The position numbers and the translations under genes are program-made. A model generated the notes under the pieces. The model had not been told where the DNA came from. It did no database searches and saw only the letters and a list, made by a program, of their open reading frames with translations. Source: Virgisporangium aurantiacum (GTDB lineage Bacteria > Actinomycetota > Actinomycetes > Mycobacteriales > Micromonosporaceae). From it: DNA of 64,000 bases. Below are positions 1 through 7,457 of this stretch, piece after piece; position 1 is the stretch's first letter, and each line of letters begins with the position of its first letter. The stretch covers positions 682,001 to 746,000 of the forward strand of contig NZ_BOPG01000012.1 in the NCBI RefSeq assembly GCF_016863635.1, written 5' to 3'.

Positions 1-171
1 ATCTGGGTGGAGCGCGCCCTCGACGACGCCGACCACGCGAAGCTCACCATCGCGGAGCACCGCGCGATCCTGGCCGCCATCGAGGCCCGCGACCCGAAGG
101 CCGCCGCCGACGCGATGGACCGGCACATGCACAGCGCCGCCGCCCGCCTCCTGTCCACCCTCGACGGGTAA
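1..171 (+). CDS. FCD-domain GntR-family regulator, C-terminal end (partial)
   Basis: The first 56 codons read in frame 1 to a TAA and give the end of a protein cut by the window edge. The tail has an H-x-A-I-L-A-A-I-E-A-R-D-P-x-A-A-A-D-A-M pattern followed by a late D-R-H-M-H. This is the typical last helix pair of the FCD ligand-binding domain of FadR-type GntR regulators, where a late His helps bind the metal. The helix-turn-helix is outside the window. It is convergent with the organosulfonate operon, so a role in controlling that operon is possible but unsupported. Confidence 0.75.
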   Translation: MWVERALDDADHAKLTIAEHRAILAAIEARDPKAAADAMDRHMHSAAARLLSTLDG

Positions 172-181
172 CCGCCCGTGG

Positions 182-1282
182 CTAGGCCGCCGCGGCGGCG
201 CGATCGCGCTTGGCGACCTCTTCGCGGACGAGCGGGATGACGTAGCGGCCGAAGTCGACCGTGTCGTCGTAGATGTCGTAGCCGCGGGCCGACAGGATGT
301 CGACGCCGAGGTCGACGTAGTCGAGCAGGGCCCGCGCGACGGTCTCCGGCGTGCCGACGAGCGCGTTGGAGTTGCCCGCACCGCCGGTCGCCTTCGCCGT
401 GGCCGTCCACAGTGCACGGTCGAACCGGTCGCCGCGCTCGGCGACCGCCAGCAGCCGCTGCGACCCGGTGTTCTCCGGTGCGGTGGCCGGGTGCCGGCGG
501 CTGAGCGGGCCGGCGGCCTTGCGCGCCTCGATCCGCCCGAGGATCCGGTGCGCCTTCTCCCAGGCCAGTTCCTCGGTGGGCGCGATGATCGGCCGGAACG
601 CCACCTGGATGCGCGGGACGTCGGTGCGCCCCGCCGCGCGGGCCGCCGCCCGCACGGCGGCGATCTGTTCCGCGGTCTCGGCCAGCGGCTCGCCCCACAG
701 GCAGTAGATGTCCGCCTCGGCGCCGCCGGCGGCGTACGCGGCCGGTGACGAGCCGCCGAACGACACCCCGATCCGGGGCTGCTGCACCGGGAAGATGTCG
801 GAGACGAAGTCGGCGAACCGGTAGTGCGTTCCGGTGTGGTCGAACGGTTCCCGCGACGTCCAGGCCTTCTTCACGATCCCGATGTACTCGCGGGTGCGGT
901 CGTAGCGTTCGTCCTTGGTGAGGTAGTCGCCCTCGCGCTGCTGCTCGTGGTCGTTGCCGCCGGTGATGAAGTGCACGGTCAGCCGGCCGTCGCTGATGTG
1001 GTCGAGGGTGGCGAACGTCTTCGCCGCGAACGTCGGGTACGACACGTTGGGCCGGTGCGCGAGCAGGATCTGCAGATCCGGGACCTTGCTCGCCACGAAC
1101 GCCGCCACCTGCGCGGGCTCGGGCGCGCCGGCGCCGTAGGCGAAGAGCACCCGGTCCCACCCGTTGTCGGCGTGGGCGCGGGCCAGCTTGAGGGTGTAGT
1201 CGCGGTCGAAGGCGGCGGTGGTGCGCGGGTTGGTCTCCGACCCGTCCTGCGTGCCGCCGATGCCGAGAAACTCCACGGGCAT
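182..1282 (-). CDS. LLM-class flavin-dependent monooxygenase (alkanesulfonate monooxygenase-like)
   Basis: The product is 366 residues, close to the usual length of SsuD-type FMNH2-dependent alkanesulfonate monooxygenases. It has the luciferase-like TIM barrel pattern: a GWDRVLFAYG segment early, LAHRPNVSYPTFAAK and the SDGRLTVHFITGGNDHEQQREGD block in the middle, and a late LVGTPETVARALLDY helix. Such enzymes use reduced flavin and O2 to release sulfite from a sulfonate as the aldehyde forms. It is the last gene of a five-gene minus-strand operon, 21 bp after a TauD-type dioxygenase, so organosulfur use is well supported. The true substrate cannot be told from sequence. Start ATG has a purine-rich AAGGGA upstream. 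No flavin reductase gene is visible nearby. Confidence 0.85.
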   Translation of the reverse strand: MPVEFLGIGGTQDGSETNPRTTAAFDRDYTLKLARAHADNGWDRVLFAYGAGAPEPAQVAAFVASKVPDLQILLAHRPNVSYPTFAAKTFATLDHISDGRLTVHFITGGNDHEQQREGDYLTKDERYDRTREYIGIVKKAWTSREPFDHTGTHYRFADFVSDIFPVQQPRIGVSFGGSSPAAYAAGGAEADIYCLWGEPLAETAEQIAAVRAAARAAGRTDVPRIQVAFRPIIAPTEELAWEKAHRILGRIEARKAAGPLSRRHPATAPENTGSQRLLAVAERGDRFDRALWTATAKATGGAGNSNALVGTPETVARALLDYVDLGVDILSARGYDIYDDTVDFGRYVIPLVREEVAKRDRAAAAA

Positions 1283-1303
1283 GATGCTTTCCCTTCTACC
1301 GCT

Positions 1304-2170
1304 CTACCGCGCGGAACCGGGCCCGACCGGGCGGTCGCCGCGGAGCGTGATGCGGTGCATGACGCGCCGCTGCGTGCCGTAGTCGCGGTTGGCGTAGTGG
1401 GCGGTGCTGCGGTTGTCCCACATGGCGACGTCGCCGGTCTGCCAGCGGTGCCGCACGACGTGTTCGGGCTTGGTCAGGTGCGCGTAGAGCAGGTCGAGGA
1501 TGGCCCGGCTCTCCGCGTCGGACACGCCGACGATGTGCGACGTGAAGCCCGGGTTGACGAAGATGCCCTTGCGTCCGGTCTCCGGGTGCACCCGCACCAC
1601 CGGGTGCTCGACCGGGTCGAGCCGGGTCACCACCTCGCCGTCCCAGACGTTGCCCTGCCCGCCGCGGCGCTGCGCCAGGTAGTAGCCGAACTCGCGGTTG
1701 CCGTCGTGGACGGCGACGAGCCGGTCGGCCAGGTCCCGCACCGGCGGCGACAGCGACTCGTACGCCAGTTGGCTGTCGGCCCAGCTCGTGTCGCCACCGA
1801 CGGGCGGGAGCACCACGGCGCGCAGGATCGATCCCAACGGCGGACGCGGCATGAACGTCACGTCGGTGTGCCACACGTCGGCGAACCCGTTGTCGGCACT
1901 GTCGAGCGCGTACACCTCCGGATGCGACTCGTCGACGCCGCCGACGACGGGGTGCGAGGCGGTCAGCTCGCCGAGCCGGCGGCCGAGCCGTACCTGCCCG
2001 TCGTCGTCGAGGGTCTGGTCGCGGAAGAACAGCACCTTCCGGTCGACGAGGGCCGCCCGCACCTCGGCGAGCTCCGCGTCGGAGGCCCGGTCGAGGTTCA
2101 ACCCGACCACCTCGGCGGCGAAGCCCGGCCCGAGCGGCCGTAGCGGTAGATCGACCAACGTGTCGCTCAT
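1304..2170 (-). CDS. tauD: TauD/TfdA-family Fe(II)/2-oxoglutarate dioxygenase
   Basis: This 288-residue protein carries the family's metal triad: H-x-D at His101 and Asp103 (DVWHTDVTF) and the distal His258 in DNRSTAHYANRDY. It is followed by the Arg-rich QRRVMHRITL strand that holds 2-oxoglutarate. TauD hydroxylates taurine next to the sulfonate so sulfite leaves; other relatives act on alkyl sulfates or aryloxyacetates. Position between the ABC transporter genes and a flavin sulfonate monooxygenase argues for sulfonate or sulfate-ester substrates. The ATG is preceded by GGGGGA and lies 10 bp after the ATPase gene. The gene symbol reflects family and context, not a proven substrate. Confidence 0.85.
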   Translation of the reverse strand: MSDTLVDLPLRPLGPGFAAEVVGLNLDRASDAELAEVRAALVDRKVLFFRDQTLDDDGQVRLGRRLGELTASHPVVGGVDESHPEVYALDSADNGFADVWHTDVTFMPRPPLGSILRAVVLPPVGGDTSWADSQLAYESLSPPVRDLADRLVAVHDGNREFGYYLAQRRGGQGNVWDGEVVTRLDPVEHPVVRVHPETGRKGIFVNPGFTSHIVGVSDAESRAILDLLYAHLTKPEHVVRHRWQTGDVAMWDNRSTAHYANRDYGTQRRVMHRITLRGDRPVGPGSAR

Positions 2171-2180
2171 GATTTCCCCC

Positions 2181-2990
2181 TCAGGTGGACGCGGCTTCCC
2201 GCACGGCGTGGCCGACGGTGGCGCGCAGCGCGGCGTACTCGGGCGAGCCGCGCAGCTCGTCCGGTTCGATCCCGGTGCGCGGCAGGTCGATGTCCAGATC
2301 GAGGGCGACGCGACCGGGCCGGCTCGTCAGCACCACGACGCGGCTGCCGAGGAACACCGCCTCGTCGACGCTGTGGGTGACGAACACGCACGTCCGCCCG
2401 GCCCCGGTGCTGACCCGGCGCAGGTCCTCCTGCAGCCGTTCGCGGGTCAGCGCGTCGAGCGCGGCGAACGGCTCGTCGAGGAGCAGCAACGGGTTGTCGA
2501 CCGCGAGCGCGCGGGCGATCGCGACCCGTTGCTGCTGCCCGCCGGAGATCTGCCAGGTGCGCCGGTGCGCCACGTCGGACAGCCCCACGCGGGTGAGCAG
2601 TTCGGGCACCCGGCGCGCCTGCTCCTCCCGGCCCAGGCCGGCGTAGCGCAGGCCGAGCGCGACGTTGCCGCCGACGGTCTTCCACGGCAGCAGCCGCGGC
2701 TGCTGGAACACCAGGCCGGCGCCGCGGCCCGGTTCGGGCTCCGCTCCCCCGGCCAGCACCGTGCCCTCCGTCGGCCGTTCGAACCCGGCGATCAGCCGCA
2801 GCAACGTCGTCTTCCCGCAGCCGGACGCGCCGACCAGCACGAGGAACGCGCCGGCCGCGACCGACAGCGAGACCGGGCCGAGGGCGGTGACCGCCGCCGC
2901 GCCGGTGCCGTACCGGTGGGTGACGTCCCGGACCTCGACGGCCGCCGTCGCCTTCTCGACGGAGACGGCCTCAGGTCTGCTGGAGGACAT
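2181..2990 (-). CDS. ABC transporter ATP-binding protein, nitrate/sulfonate/taurine class
   Basis: This 269-residue ATPase has Walker A GASGCGKT at about 54-61, a Q-loop in VFQQPRLLPW near 95-103, the signature ISGGQQQRVA at 148-157, Walker B LLLLDEP at about 168-174 and a switch His in FVTHSVDE. The PRLLPW stretch is typical of the SsuB/TauB class. It would power import by the permease and binding protein encoded just upstream. Its start overlaps the end of the binding-protein gene by 20 bp, indicating coupled translation. The far C-terminus has the usual LPRTG-containing helical extension of SsuB-type ATPases. Confidence 0.9.
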   Translation of the reverse strand: MSSSRPEAVSVEKATAAVEVRDVTHRYGTGAAAVTALGPVSLSVAAGAFLVLVGASGCGKTTLLRLIAGFERPTEGTVLAGGAEPEPGRGAGLVFQQPRLLPWKTVGGNVALGLRYAGLGREEQARRVPELLTRVGLSDVAHRRTWQISGGQQQRVAIARALAVDNPLLLLDEPFAALDALTRERLQEDLRRVSTGAGRTCVFVTHSVDEAVFLGSRVVVLTSRPGRVALDLDIDLPRTGIEPDELRGSPEYAALRATVGHAVREAAST

Positions 2991-4011
2991 CCGGCAGGCC
3001 CTTGGTGTAGATGGCGCGCTCGACGGCCGCCCGGTCGGGAACCGCGTCGATCTTGTTCTGGGCCTTGAGGAACTGCGCCGCCGCGAGGAGGTTCTGCGCC
3101 AGTCCGCCGACCTTCCCCGGCGTGCCGAGCCATTCCGCGCTCGCCAGGTCGGCGGGCTTGAGGAACACGCCCTGGCTCAGCTGGTGCTTCGCGTCGGCGG
3201 TGCCGATGTTGAGTTCCTTGCCGACGGCCGTGGCCGCGGCCTCGGGGTCGCTCGCGATCAGCTCCAGGGCGCGCGCCTCGACCTTGCGCCAGGCGTCGAC
3301 CGCGTCGGGGTGCGCCTCGGCGAACGCGGTCGACACCACACCGAGGTCGAGGGTCGGCTTGCCGGCGGTGGCCAGTTCGCGGCTGGTCACCAGCACCTTG
3401 CCGGTCTTCTTGAGCTCGTCGAGCGACGGCAGCCACGTGTAGGCCGCGTCGAGGTCGCCGCGGGTCCAGGCCGCCAGGATGTCCTGCGGTTCCAGGTCGA
3501 CGATGGTGACCTCGGACTCCTTGACCCCGGCCCGGTCGAGCGCGGCGAGGAGGCTGTAGTGGGCGGTCGACGCGAACGGGGTGGCGACCTTCCTACCCCG
3601 CAGGTCGGCGATCGCGGTGACGTTGCTGCCGTTGCGCGCCACGAGCGCCTCGTTGTCGCCCGCGACGTCGAGCACGAACGCGACCTGGTACGGGATGTTC
3701 AGCGGGGCCGACAGCCCGCGCGCCACCGGGCTCGACCCGATCGCGGCGATGTCGACGCTCTTCGCGACGAACGCGGTGTTGATGCTGGCGCCGGAGTCGA
3801 ACTTGGTCCACGTGATCTTGTAGTCGGGCAGCGCCTTCTCCAGCCAGCCCTGGTTCTTGACGACGAGGTCCCCGCTCGGGAACGCCTGGTACGCGAGGCG
3901 GATCGTCTTGTCGCCGGCGCTCTTGTTGCCGCTCGCGGCCCCGTCGCCGCACCCGCTCAGGGCGGTGACGGCGAGCGTGAGCGCGGCGACGACGGCCAGT
4001 GGTTTGCGCAT
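2971..4011 (-). CDS. ABC transporter substrate-binding lipoprotein, sulfonate/taurine class
   Basis: I place the start at the ATG giving MRKPLAVVAALTLAVTALSGC, a clear lipoprotein signal with lipobox LSGC. A further-upstream in-frame start would overlap the permease gene and break the signal peptide. The mature part has the SsuA/TauA fold signatures: IRLAYQAFPSGDLVVKNQGW near the N-terminus, GSSPVARGL, DLRGRKVATPF and YTWLPSLDELKKTGKVL. The protein should be anchored outside the membrane and deliver a sulfonate-like ligand to the permease. It lies between the permease and ATPase genes of the operon. Ligand identity is not readable, although the downstream TauD and LLM enzymes favour an organosulfonate. 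Confidence 0.9.
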   Translation of the reverse strand: MRKPLAVVAALTLAVTALSGCGDGAASGNKSAGDKTIRLAYQAFPSGDLVVKNQGWLEKALPDYKITWTKFDSGASINTAFVAKSVDIAAIGSSPVARGLSAPLNIPYQVAFVLDVAGDNEALVARNGSNVTAIADLRGRKVATPFASTAHYSLLAALDRAGVKESEVTIVDLEPQDILAAWTRGDLDAAYTWLPSLDELKKTGKVLVTSRELATAGKPTLDLGVVSTAFAEAHPDAVDAWRKVEARALELIASDPEAAATAVGKELNIGTADAKHQLSQGVFLKPADLASAEWLGTPGKVGGLAQNLLAAAQFLKAQNKIDAVPDRAAVERAIYTKGLPDVLQQT

Positions 4012-4037
4012 GACGTCCCTTCTCGTTGTGCTGACGG

Positions 4038-4901
4038 TCATCCGCGCCCCCGCCACGGAATCAGGCGGTTCTCGGCGAACCGGAGTGCGGCGTCGATCGC
4101 CAGTCCCGACAGGCCGATCGCGAACAGGCCCAGCACCACGACGTCGGTCTGCGAGTAGCGCTGCGCGTCGCGGACCATGCCGCCGATGCCGGGAACGCCG
4201 TTGATGGTCTCGGCCGCCACCACCGAGGAATAGGCGATGCCCACCGCGAGCCGGATACCGGTGAAGATCTCGGGCAGGGCGTGCGGCAGCACGACGTCAC
4301 GGGTCACCTCGACGCGGCCGGCGCCGAGCGCCCGGGTCGCCTCGATCAGCGTCGTGGGTGCGGCCTGGACCGCCGACGCGGTGGCGACCGCGACCGGTGG
4401 CAGCGCGGCGATCGACAGCAGCCACAGCTTGGGCGTCTCGTCGATGCCGAACCAGATGATGAACAGGCTGAAGTACGCCAGCGGCGGCAACGCGCGGACG
4501 AACGTCACCACGGGTTCGGTGACCACCCGGATCCACGGCACGGTCCCCATGAGCACACCGATCACCAGCCCGGCGGCGACGCCGATCAGCGAGCCGACGA
4601 GGATCCGGCGCAGGCTGATCCCGAGGTGTTCGTACAGGTAGTGGCCGCTGTAGCCGCGGGCGCCGTCGTGGGTGGTGGAGGTCTCGATCAGCCGCTGCCA
4701 CACCGCGCCCGGCGACGGGATGAACGCCGGGTTGCGCATCACCGACGCGGTGAGCTGCCACAGCACCAGCAGCACGAGCAGCGCGCCGACGCGCAGCACC
4801 ACCCGCCGCGTGCGGGCGGAACGCTGCCGCCGGCCGGGGTCACCGGCCGGCGGGCGGACATCGGCCGCCACCTCGGGAGCCGAGGTCAGGGTCACGTGCA
4901 C
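4038..4901 (-). CDS. ABC transporter permease, sulfonate/taurine class
   Basis: First gene of the organosulfonate operon. The 287-residue product has about six hydrophobic segments and the BPD_transp_1 coupling motif in EATRALGAGRVEVTRDVVLPHALPEIFTG, as in SsuC/TauC. The N-terminus is a polar 30-residue stretch before the first membrane helix. Two GTG codons compete for the start. The one at 4893-4895 has an AGGAG five bases upstream, while the outer one at 4899-4901 abuts that sequence, so the inner start is more likely. The AGGAG lies inside a palindromic operator arm, so a bound repressor would cover the ribosome-binding region of the DNA. Confidence 0.9.
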   Translation of the reverse strand: MHVTLTSAPEVAADVRPPAGDPGRRQRSARTRRVVLRVGALLVLLVLWQLTASVMRNPAFIPSPGAVWQRLIETSTTHDGARGYSGHYLYEHLGISLRRILVGSLIGVAAGLVIGVLMGTVPWIRVVTEPVVTFVRALPPLAYFSLFIIWFGIDETPKLWLLSIAALPPVAVATASAVQAAPTTLIEATRALGAGRVEVTRDVVLPHALPEIFTGIRLAVGIAYSSVVAAETINGVPGIGGMVRDAQRYSQTDVVVLGLFAIGLSGLAIDAALRFAENRLIPWRGRG

Positions 4902-4946
4902 TCCTACCAGGTAGGGAAGACCTACTTTTCCTACCTGGTAGGAGTG
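4899..4946. promoter_or_regulatory. Twin palindromic operator ahead of the organosulfonate operon
   Basis: Two arms, CACTCCTACCAGGTAGG (4899-4915) and CCTACCTGGTAGGAGTG (4930-4946), are perfect inverted copies over 17 bp with a 14-bp spacer. Each arm also holds its own 13-bp dyad CCTACC-W-GGTAGG, so the element reads as two binding sites 27 bp apart. The proximal arm covers the AGGAG ahead of the permease gene. The distal arm overlaps a weak minus-strand promoter candidate (TTGATT, 17 bp, TAGGAA). The regulator is unknown. Confidence 0.65.
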
Positions 4947-4983
4947 AATTAATCAATGCCGTCCCATGCGAGGGTGGCGCGCG

Positions 4984-5580
4984 TTACAGGTGGGTGCGGG
5001 CCTCCTCGTAGCTGCCCTCACCGGCCGGAGCCGGCGCGTAGACCAGGTTCAGCACCCCGGTGGTGAACGTCTCCGACGACACCAGCCGCAACGGCACGGA
5101 GGACTCCCCCTCGTCGAACAGCTTCGCCCCGCGCCGGACGGCGATCGGGTGCAGCAGCAGGTGCAGCTCGTCCAGCAGCCCCGCCGCCAGCAGCTGGCGG
5201 ATCACCGACGGCGACCCGCTCATGCCGATCGTTCCGCCGGGCGACTCCTTCAACGCGGTGACGGCCTCGACGAAGTCGCCCTGGAGCTGCTCGGAGTTGC
5301 GCCAGGTGAACTCGAGCGGCTGGTGGGACACCACGATCTTGCGGGCGTCGCCGAGCTGCTTGGCGAAGCCGGCGTCCGCCTCACCGGCCGCCTCCCGCTC
5401 CGGCCACGCCCCGGCGAAGCTGTCGTAGGTGACGCGGCCGAACAGCATCGTGTCGGCGTCACCGAGCATGCCGCCCACGGCGGTGCCCATCTCGTCGTTG
5501 AAGTACGGGAAGTGCCACTGGTCGGGTGCCTCGACCACGCCGTCGAGCGAGATGAACAGGCCGGCGACGATCTTCCTCAT
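4984..5580 (-). CDS. Dihydrofolate reductase-family (RibD C-terminal domain) protein
   Basis: The start is the ATG at 5578-5580 (MRKIVAGLFISLDGVVEAPD), which has GAGGAG just upstream. An upstream in-frame extension is Arg-rich and unlike the family. The 198-residue product has the DHFR-like fold signatures FISLDGVVEAP, DTMLFGRVTYDSFA, KIVVSHQPLE and GTIGMSGSPSVIRQLLAAGL, ending in the LLLHPIAVRRGAKLF strand. Homologues are small NADPH-binding reductases of unknown substrate, often next to stress sigma factors. A second, distinct member is encoded at 19088-19747. No partner gene is obvious here. Confidence 0.85.
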   Translation of the reverse strand: MRKIVAGLFISLDGVVEAPDQWHFPYFNDEMGTAVGGMLGDADTMLFGRVTYDSFAGAWPEREAAGEADAGFAKQLGDARKIVVSHQPLEFTWRNSEQLQGDFVEAVTALKESPGGTIGMSGSPSVIRQLLAAGLLDELHLLLHPIAVRRGAKLFDEGESSVPLRLVSSETFTTGVLNLVYAPAPAGEGSYEEARTHL

Positions 5581-5665
5581 GGTGGTCTCCTCGGGTCGGT
5601 TCCGTGTGCGTCCACTCTCCCGACGAGCGGCGCCGCCGCGAATCGACACCCCATTTCAAGATCTT

Positions 5666-7249
5666 TCAGTGGACGCGCGGCAGGCGCCACTCCGGCGGTG
5701 CGGTGCCCCGGGCGGCGGCCGCGTTCTGCTGCGCGCACACGGTGCCCGCGGCCGGCAGCACCAGGTCGGTCAGGTACGCCAGGCTCGCCTGCAGGACGCA
5801 CGGGTCGAACGACGTCAGCGAGCCGTGCCCGTCGCTCCGCCAGGTCAGCAGCCGGGCGTTGCCGAGTTGCGCGACGTACCGCTCGCCCCACACGTACGGG
5901 GTCGCCGGGTCGTGCGTGCCGGCGATGACGAGCATCGGCGGCGCCGACGCGTCGTGCCGGAACGGGCCGCGGAACGTCGAGCGCTGCGGCAGCGGGTACG
6001 CCGCGTACGGGAGGTCGTAGTAGCCCGAGATCCACCAGAAGTGCGGCGACATCGCGTGGCCGTGCCGGCCGGCGTCCATGTAGTGGTCGGTGTCGCGGTC
6101 GATCCGGTAGTCCTGCGCGGTCGTCGCGAAGAACGCGCCGCTGGGCGGCCACGTGCCGTCGGCGTTCCGGCCGGCGAGCTGGTCGGCGAGGTCCCGGAAC
6201 AGGCTGGCGTCGCCGGTGGCGGCCTGCCGCAGCGCGGCGGCGAGCACCGGCCAGTTCCGCTTGCCGTACAGGAGTTCCAGCGCGACGACGAGCACCTCGT
6301 CACCGGTCACCGGCTCGTGGTGGGTCGCTCCCGGCGCCGGCAGCGGGGTGCGGTTCATCGCCGCCACCAGGTCGTCGAACGCGTTCTGCGGGTCGGCACC
6401 GCACGCGCTCCCGCAGCCGGTGAGGAAGCGCCGCAGCGAGTCCTCGAAACCGGCGGTCTGCTCCCGGGTCGCCTCGAACGGGCGGTTCGTCCACACGTCG
6501 GGGTCGATCGGCGCGTCCATCAGCATGGCGCGGGTGCGGCCCGGGAACAGGCTGGCGTACGTCGCGCCGATCATGGTCCCGTACGACAACCCGATGTAGT
6601 TGAGCTTCGGGTCGCCGACCGCGGCCCGCAGCAGGTCCAGGTCGCGGGCGGTGTTCGCGGTGCTCAGGTACGGCATGATGCCGGCGTTGCGGGCCACGCA
6701 CCGGGCGACGTACTCCTTCGCCTCGCGCAGCAGCGCCGCCTTGTCGGCCTCGCCCGGGCGCACGAACCTGCCCCCGGCCGGGTCGGCGTTCTGCTCGTCG
6801 TCGGTCAGGCAGTCGACGGCCGGGCGGCTCGCGCCGACGCCGCGCGGGTCCCAGCTCACCACGTCGAAGCGGCCGAACGCGTCGAGCGCACCCGGCGGCG
6901 CCGTGCGCAGGAACTCCAGGCCCGAGCCGCCCGGCCCACCCGGGTTCACGAACAGCGAGCCGATCCGGTTGGCCCGGTCCTTCGCCCGCCAGCGCACCAC
7001 CGCCAGGTCGATCGTCGGCCCGCGCGGGTGGTCGTAGTCGCGGGGGACACGGGCGGTGGCGCAGTCGAAGCCCACCGCGAAGCCGGGTCCGCAGTCACCC
7101 CAGGCGAGGGTCGTGGTGCTTGTTCGGGTGGTCGGCCCCGCCGCGGCGGTCCGGGCCGTCGGTGGCGAGGTGACGATCATCGCGGTGACGAGCGCCAGCG
7201 CGAACGCCGCGATCACGCGGTGCCGGGGCTGGAGTGGATCGACGAACAT
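5666..7249 (-). CDS. Secreted alpha/beta-hydrolase, tripeptidyl aminopeptidase-like
   Basis: The product is about 527 residues if started at the ATG at 7247-7249, which has GGAG seven bases upstream. A second ATG at 7255 sits too close to the GGAG. Residues roughly 10-40 form an export signal ending in Ala-rich sequence. The hydrolase fold shows FVNPGGPGGSGLEF (oxyanion region), the nucleophile elbow GLSYGTM, the acid in IAGTHDPATPY, and the late DGHGSLT with the catalytic His. This is the pattern of actinobacterial tripeptidyl aminopeptidases (SlpD/TAP-like) that trim secreted proteins. It probably acts outside the cell. A 16-bp dyad shared with another gene in the window lies 69 bp upstream. 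Confidence 0.88.
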   Translation of the reverse strand: MFVDPLQPRHRVIAAFALALVTAMIVTSPPTARTAAAGPTTRTSTTTLAWGDCGPGFAVGFDCATARVPRDYDHPRGPTIDLAVVRWRAKDRANRIGSLFVNPGGPGGSGLEFLRTAPPGALDAFGRFDVVSWDPRGVGASRPAVDCLTDDEQNADPAGGRFVRPGEADKAALLREAKEYVARCVARNAGIMPYLSTANTARDLDLLRAAVGDPKLNYIGLSYGTMIGATYASLFPGRTRAMLMDAPIDPDVWTNRPFEATREQTAGFEDSLRRFLTGCGSACGADPQNAFDDLVAAMNRTPLPAPGATHHEPVTGDEVLVVALELLYGKRNWPVLAAALRQAATGDASLFRDLADQLAGRNADGTWPPSGAFFATTAQDYRIDRDTDHYMDAGRHGHAMSPHFWWISGYYDLPYAAYPLPQRSTFRGPFRHDASAPPMLVIAGTHDPATPYVWGERYVAQLGNARLLTWRSDGHGSLTSFDPCVLQASLAYLTDLVLPAAGTVCAQQNAAAARGTAPPEWRLPRVH

Positions 7250-7317
7250 GCGCATGCTCCGGATCTGGACGAGGTGCGGGCGGGCACCACCCCACCACCG
7301 GCCCGGAGCCGGATCCA

Positions 7318-7333
7318 TACGCAGAACTCCGTA
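7318..7333. promoter_or_regulatory. 16-bp dyad operator candidate, copy 1
   Basis: TACGCAGAACTCCGTA is an imperfect palindrome (TACG-n-AG-nn-CT-n-CGTA). Its exact reverse complement occurs at 59324-59339 ahead of another minus-strand secreted-protein gene. Here it lies 69 bp upstream of the aminopeptidase-like start. The size and symmetry resemble TetR-family sites. No cognate regulator is identified. Confidence 0.5.
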
Positions 7334-7457
7334 GTCTCCGCTCCCTACAGAGTCGTCCAAAAAAACAATTTGACAGCCTCGATAATCTGATCCTCCGTAC
7401 CTTCGGCGAGCCGTGAGTCGCGAGGGGGCCCTGCCCCCTCCCGTCTCAGGAGCCGAA

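Noticed and set aside
7371..7387. TTGACA followed by GATAATCT as a plus-strand promoter for the MFS gene
   Set aside because: TTGACA is perfect but the TATAAT-like hexamer is only about 8 bp away, far too close. No proper -10 is found at 16-18 bp.
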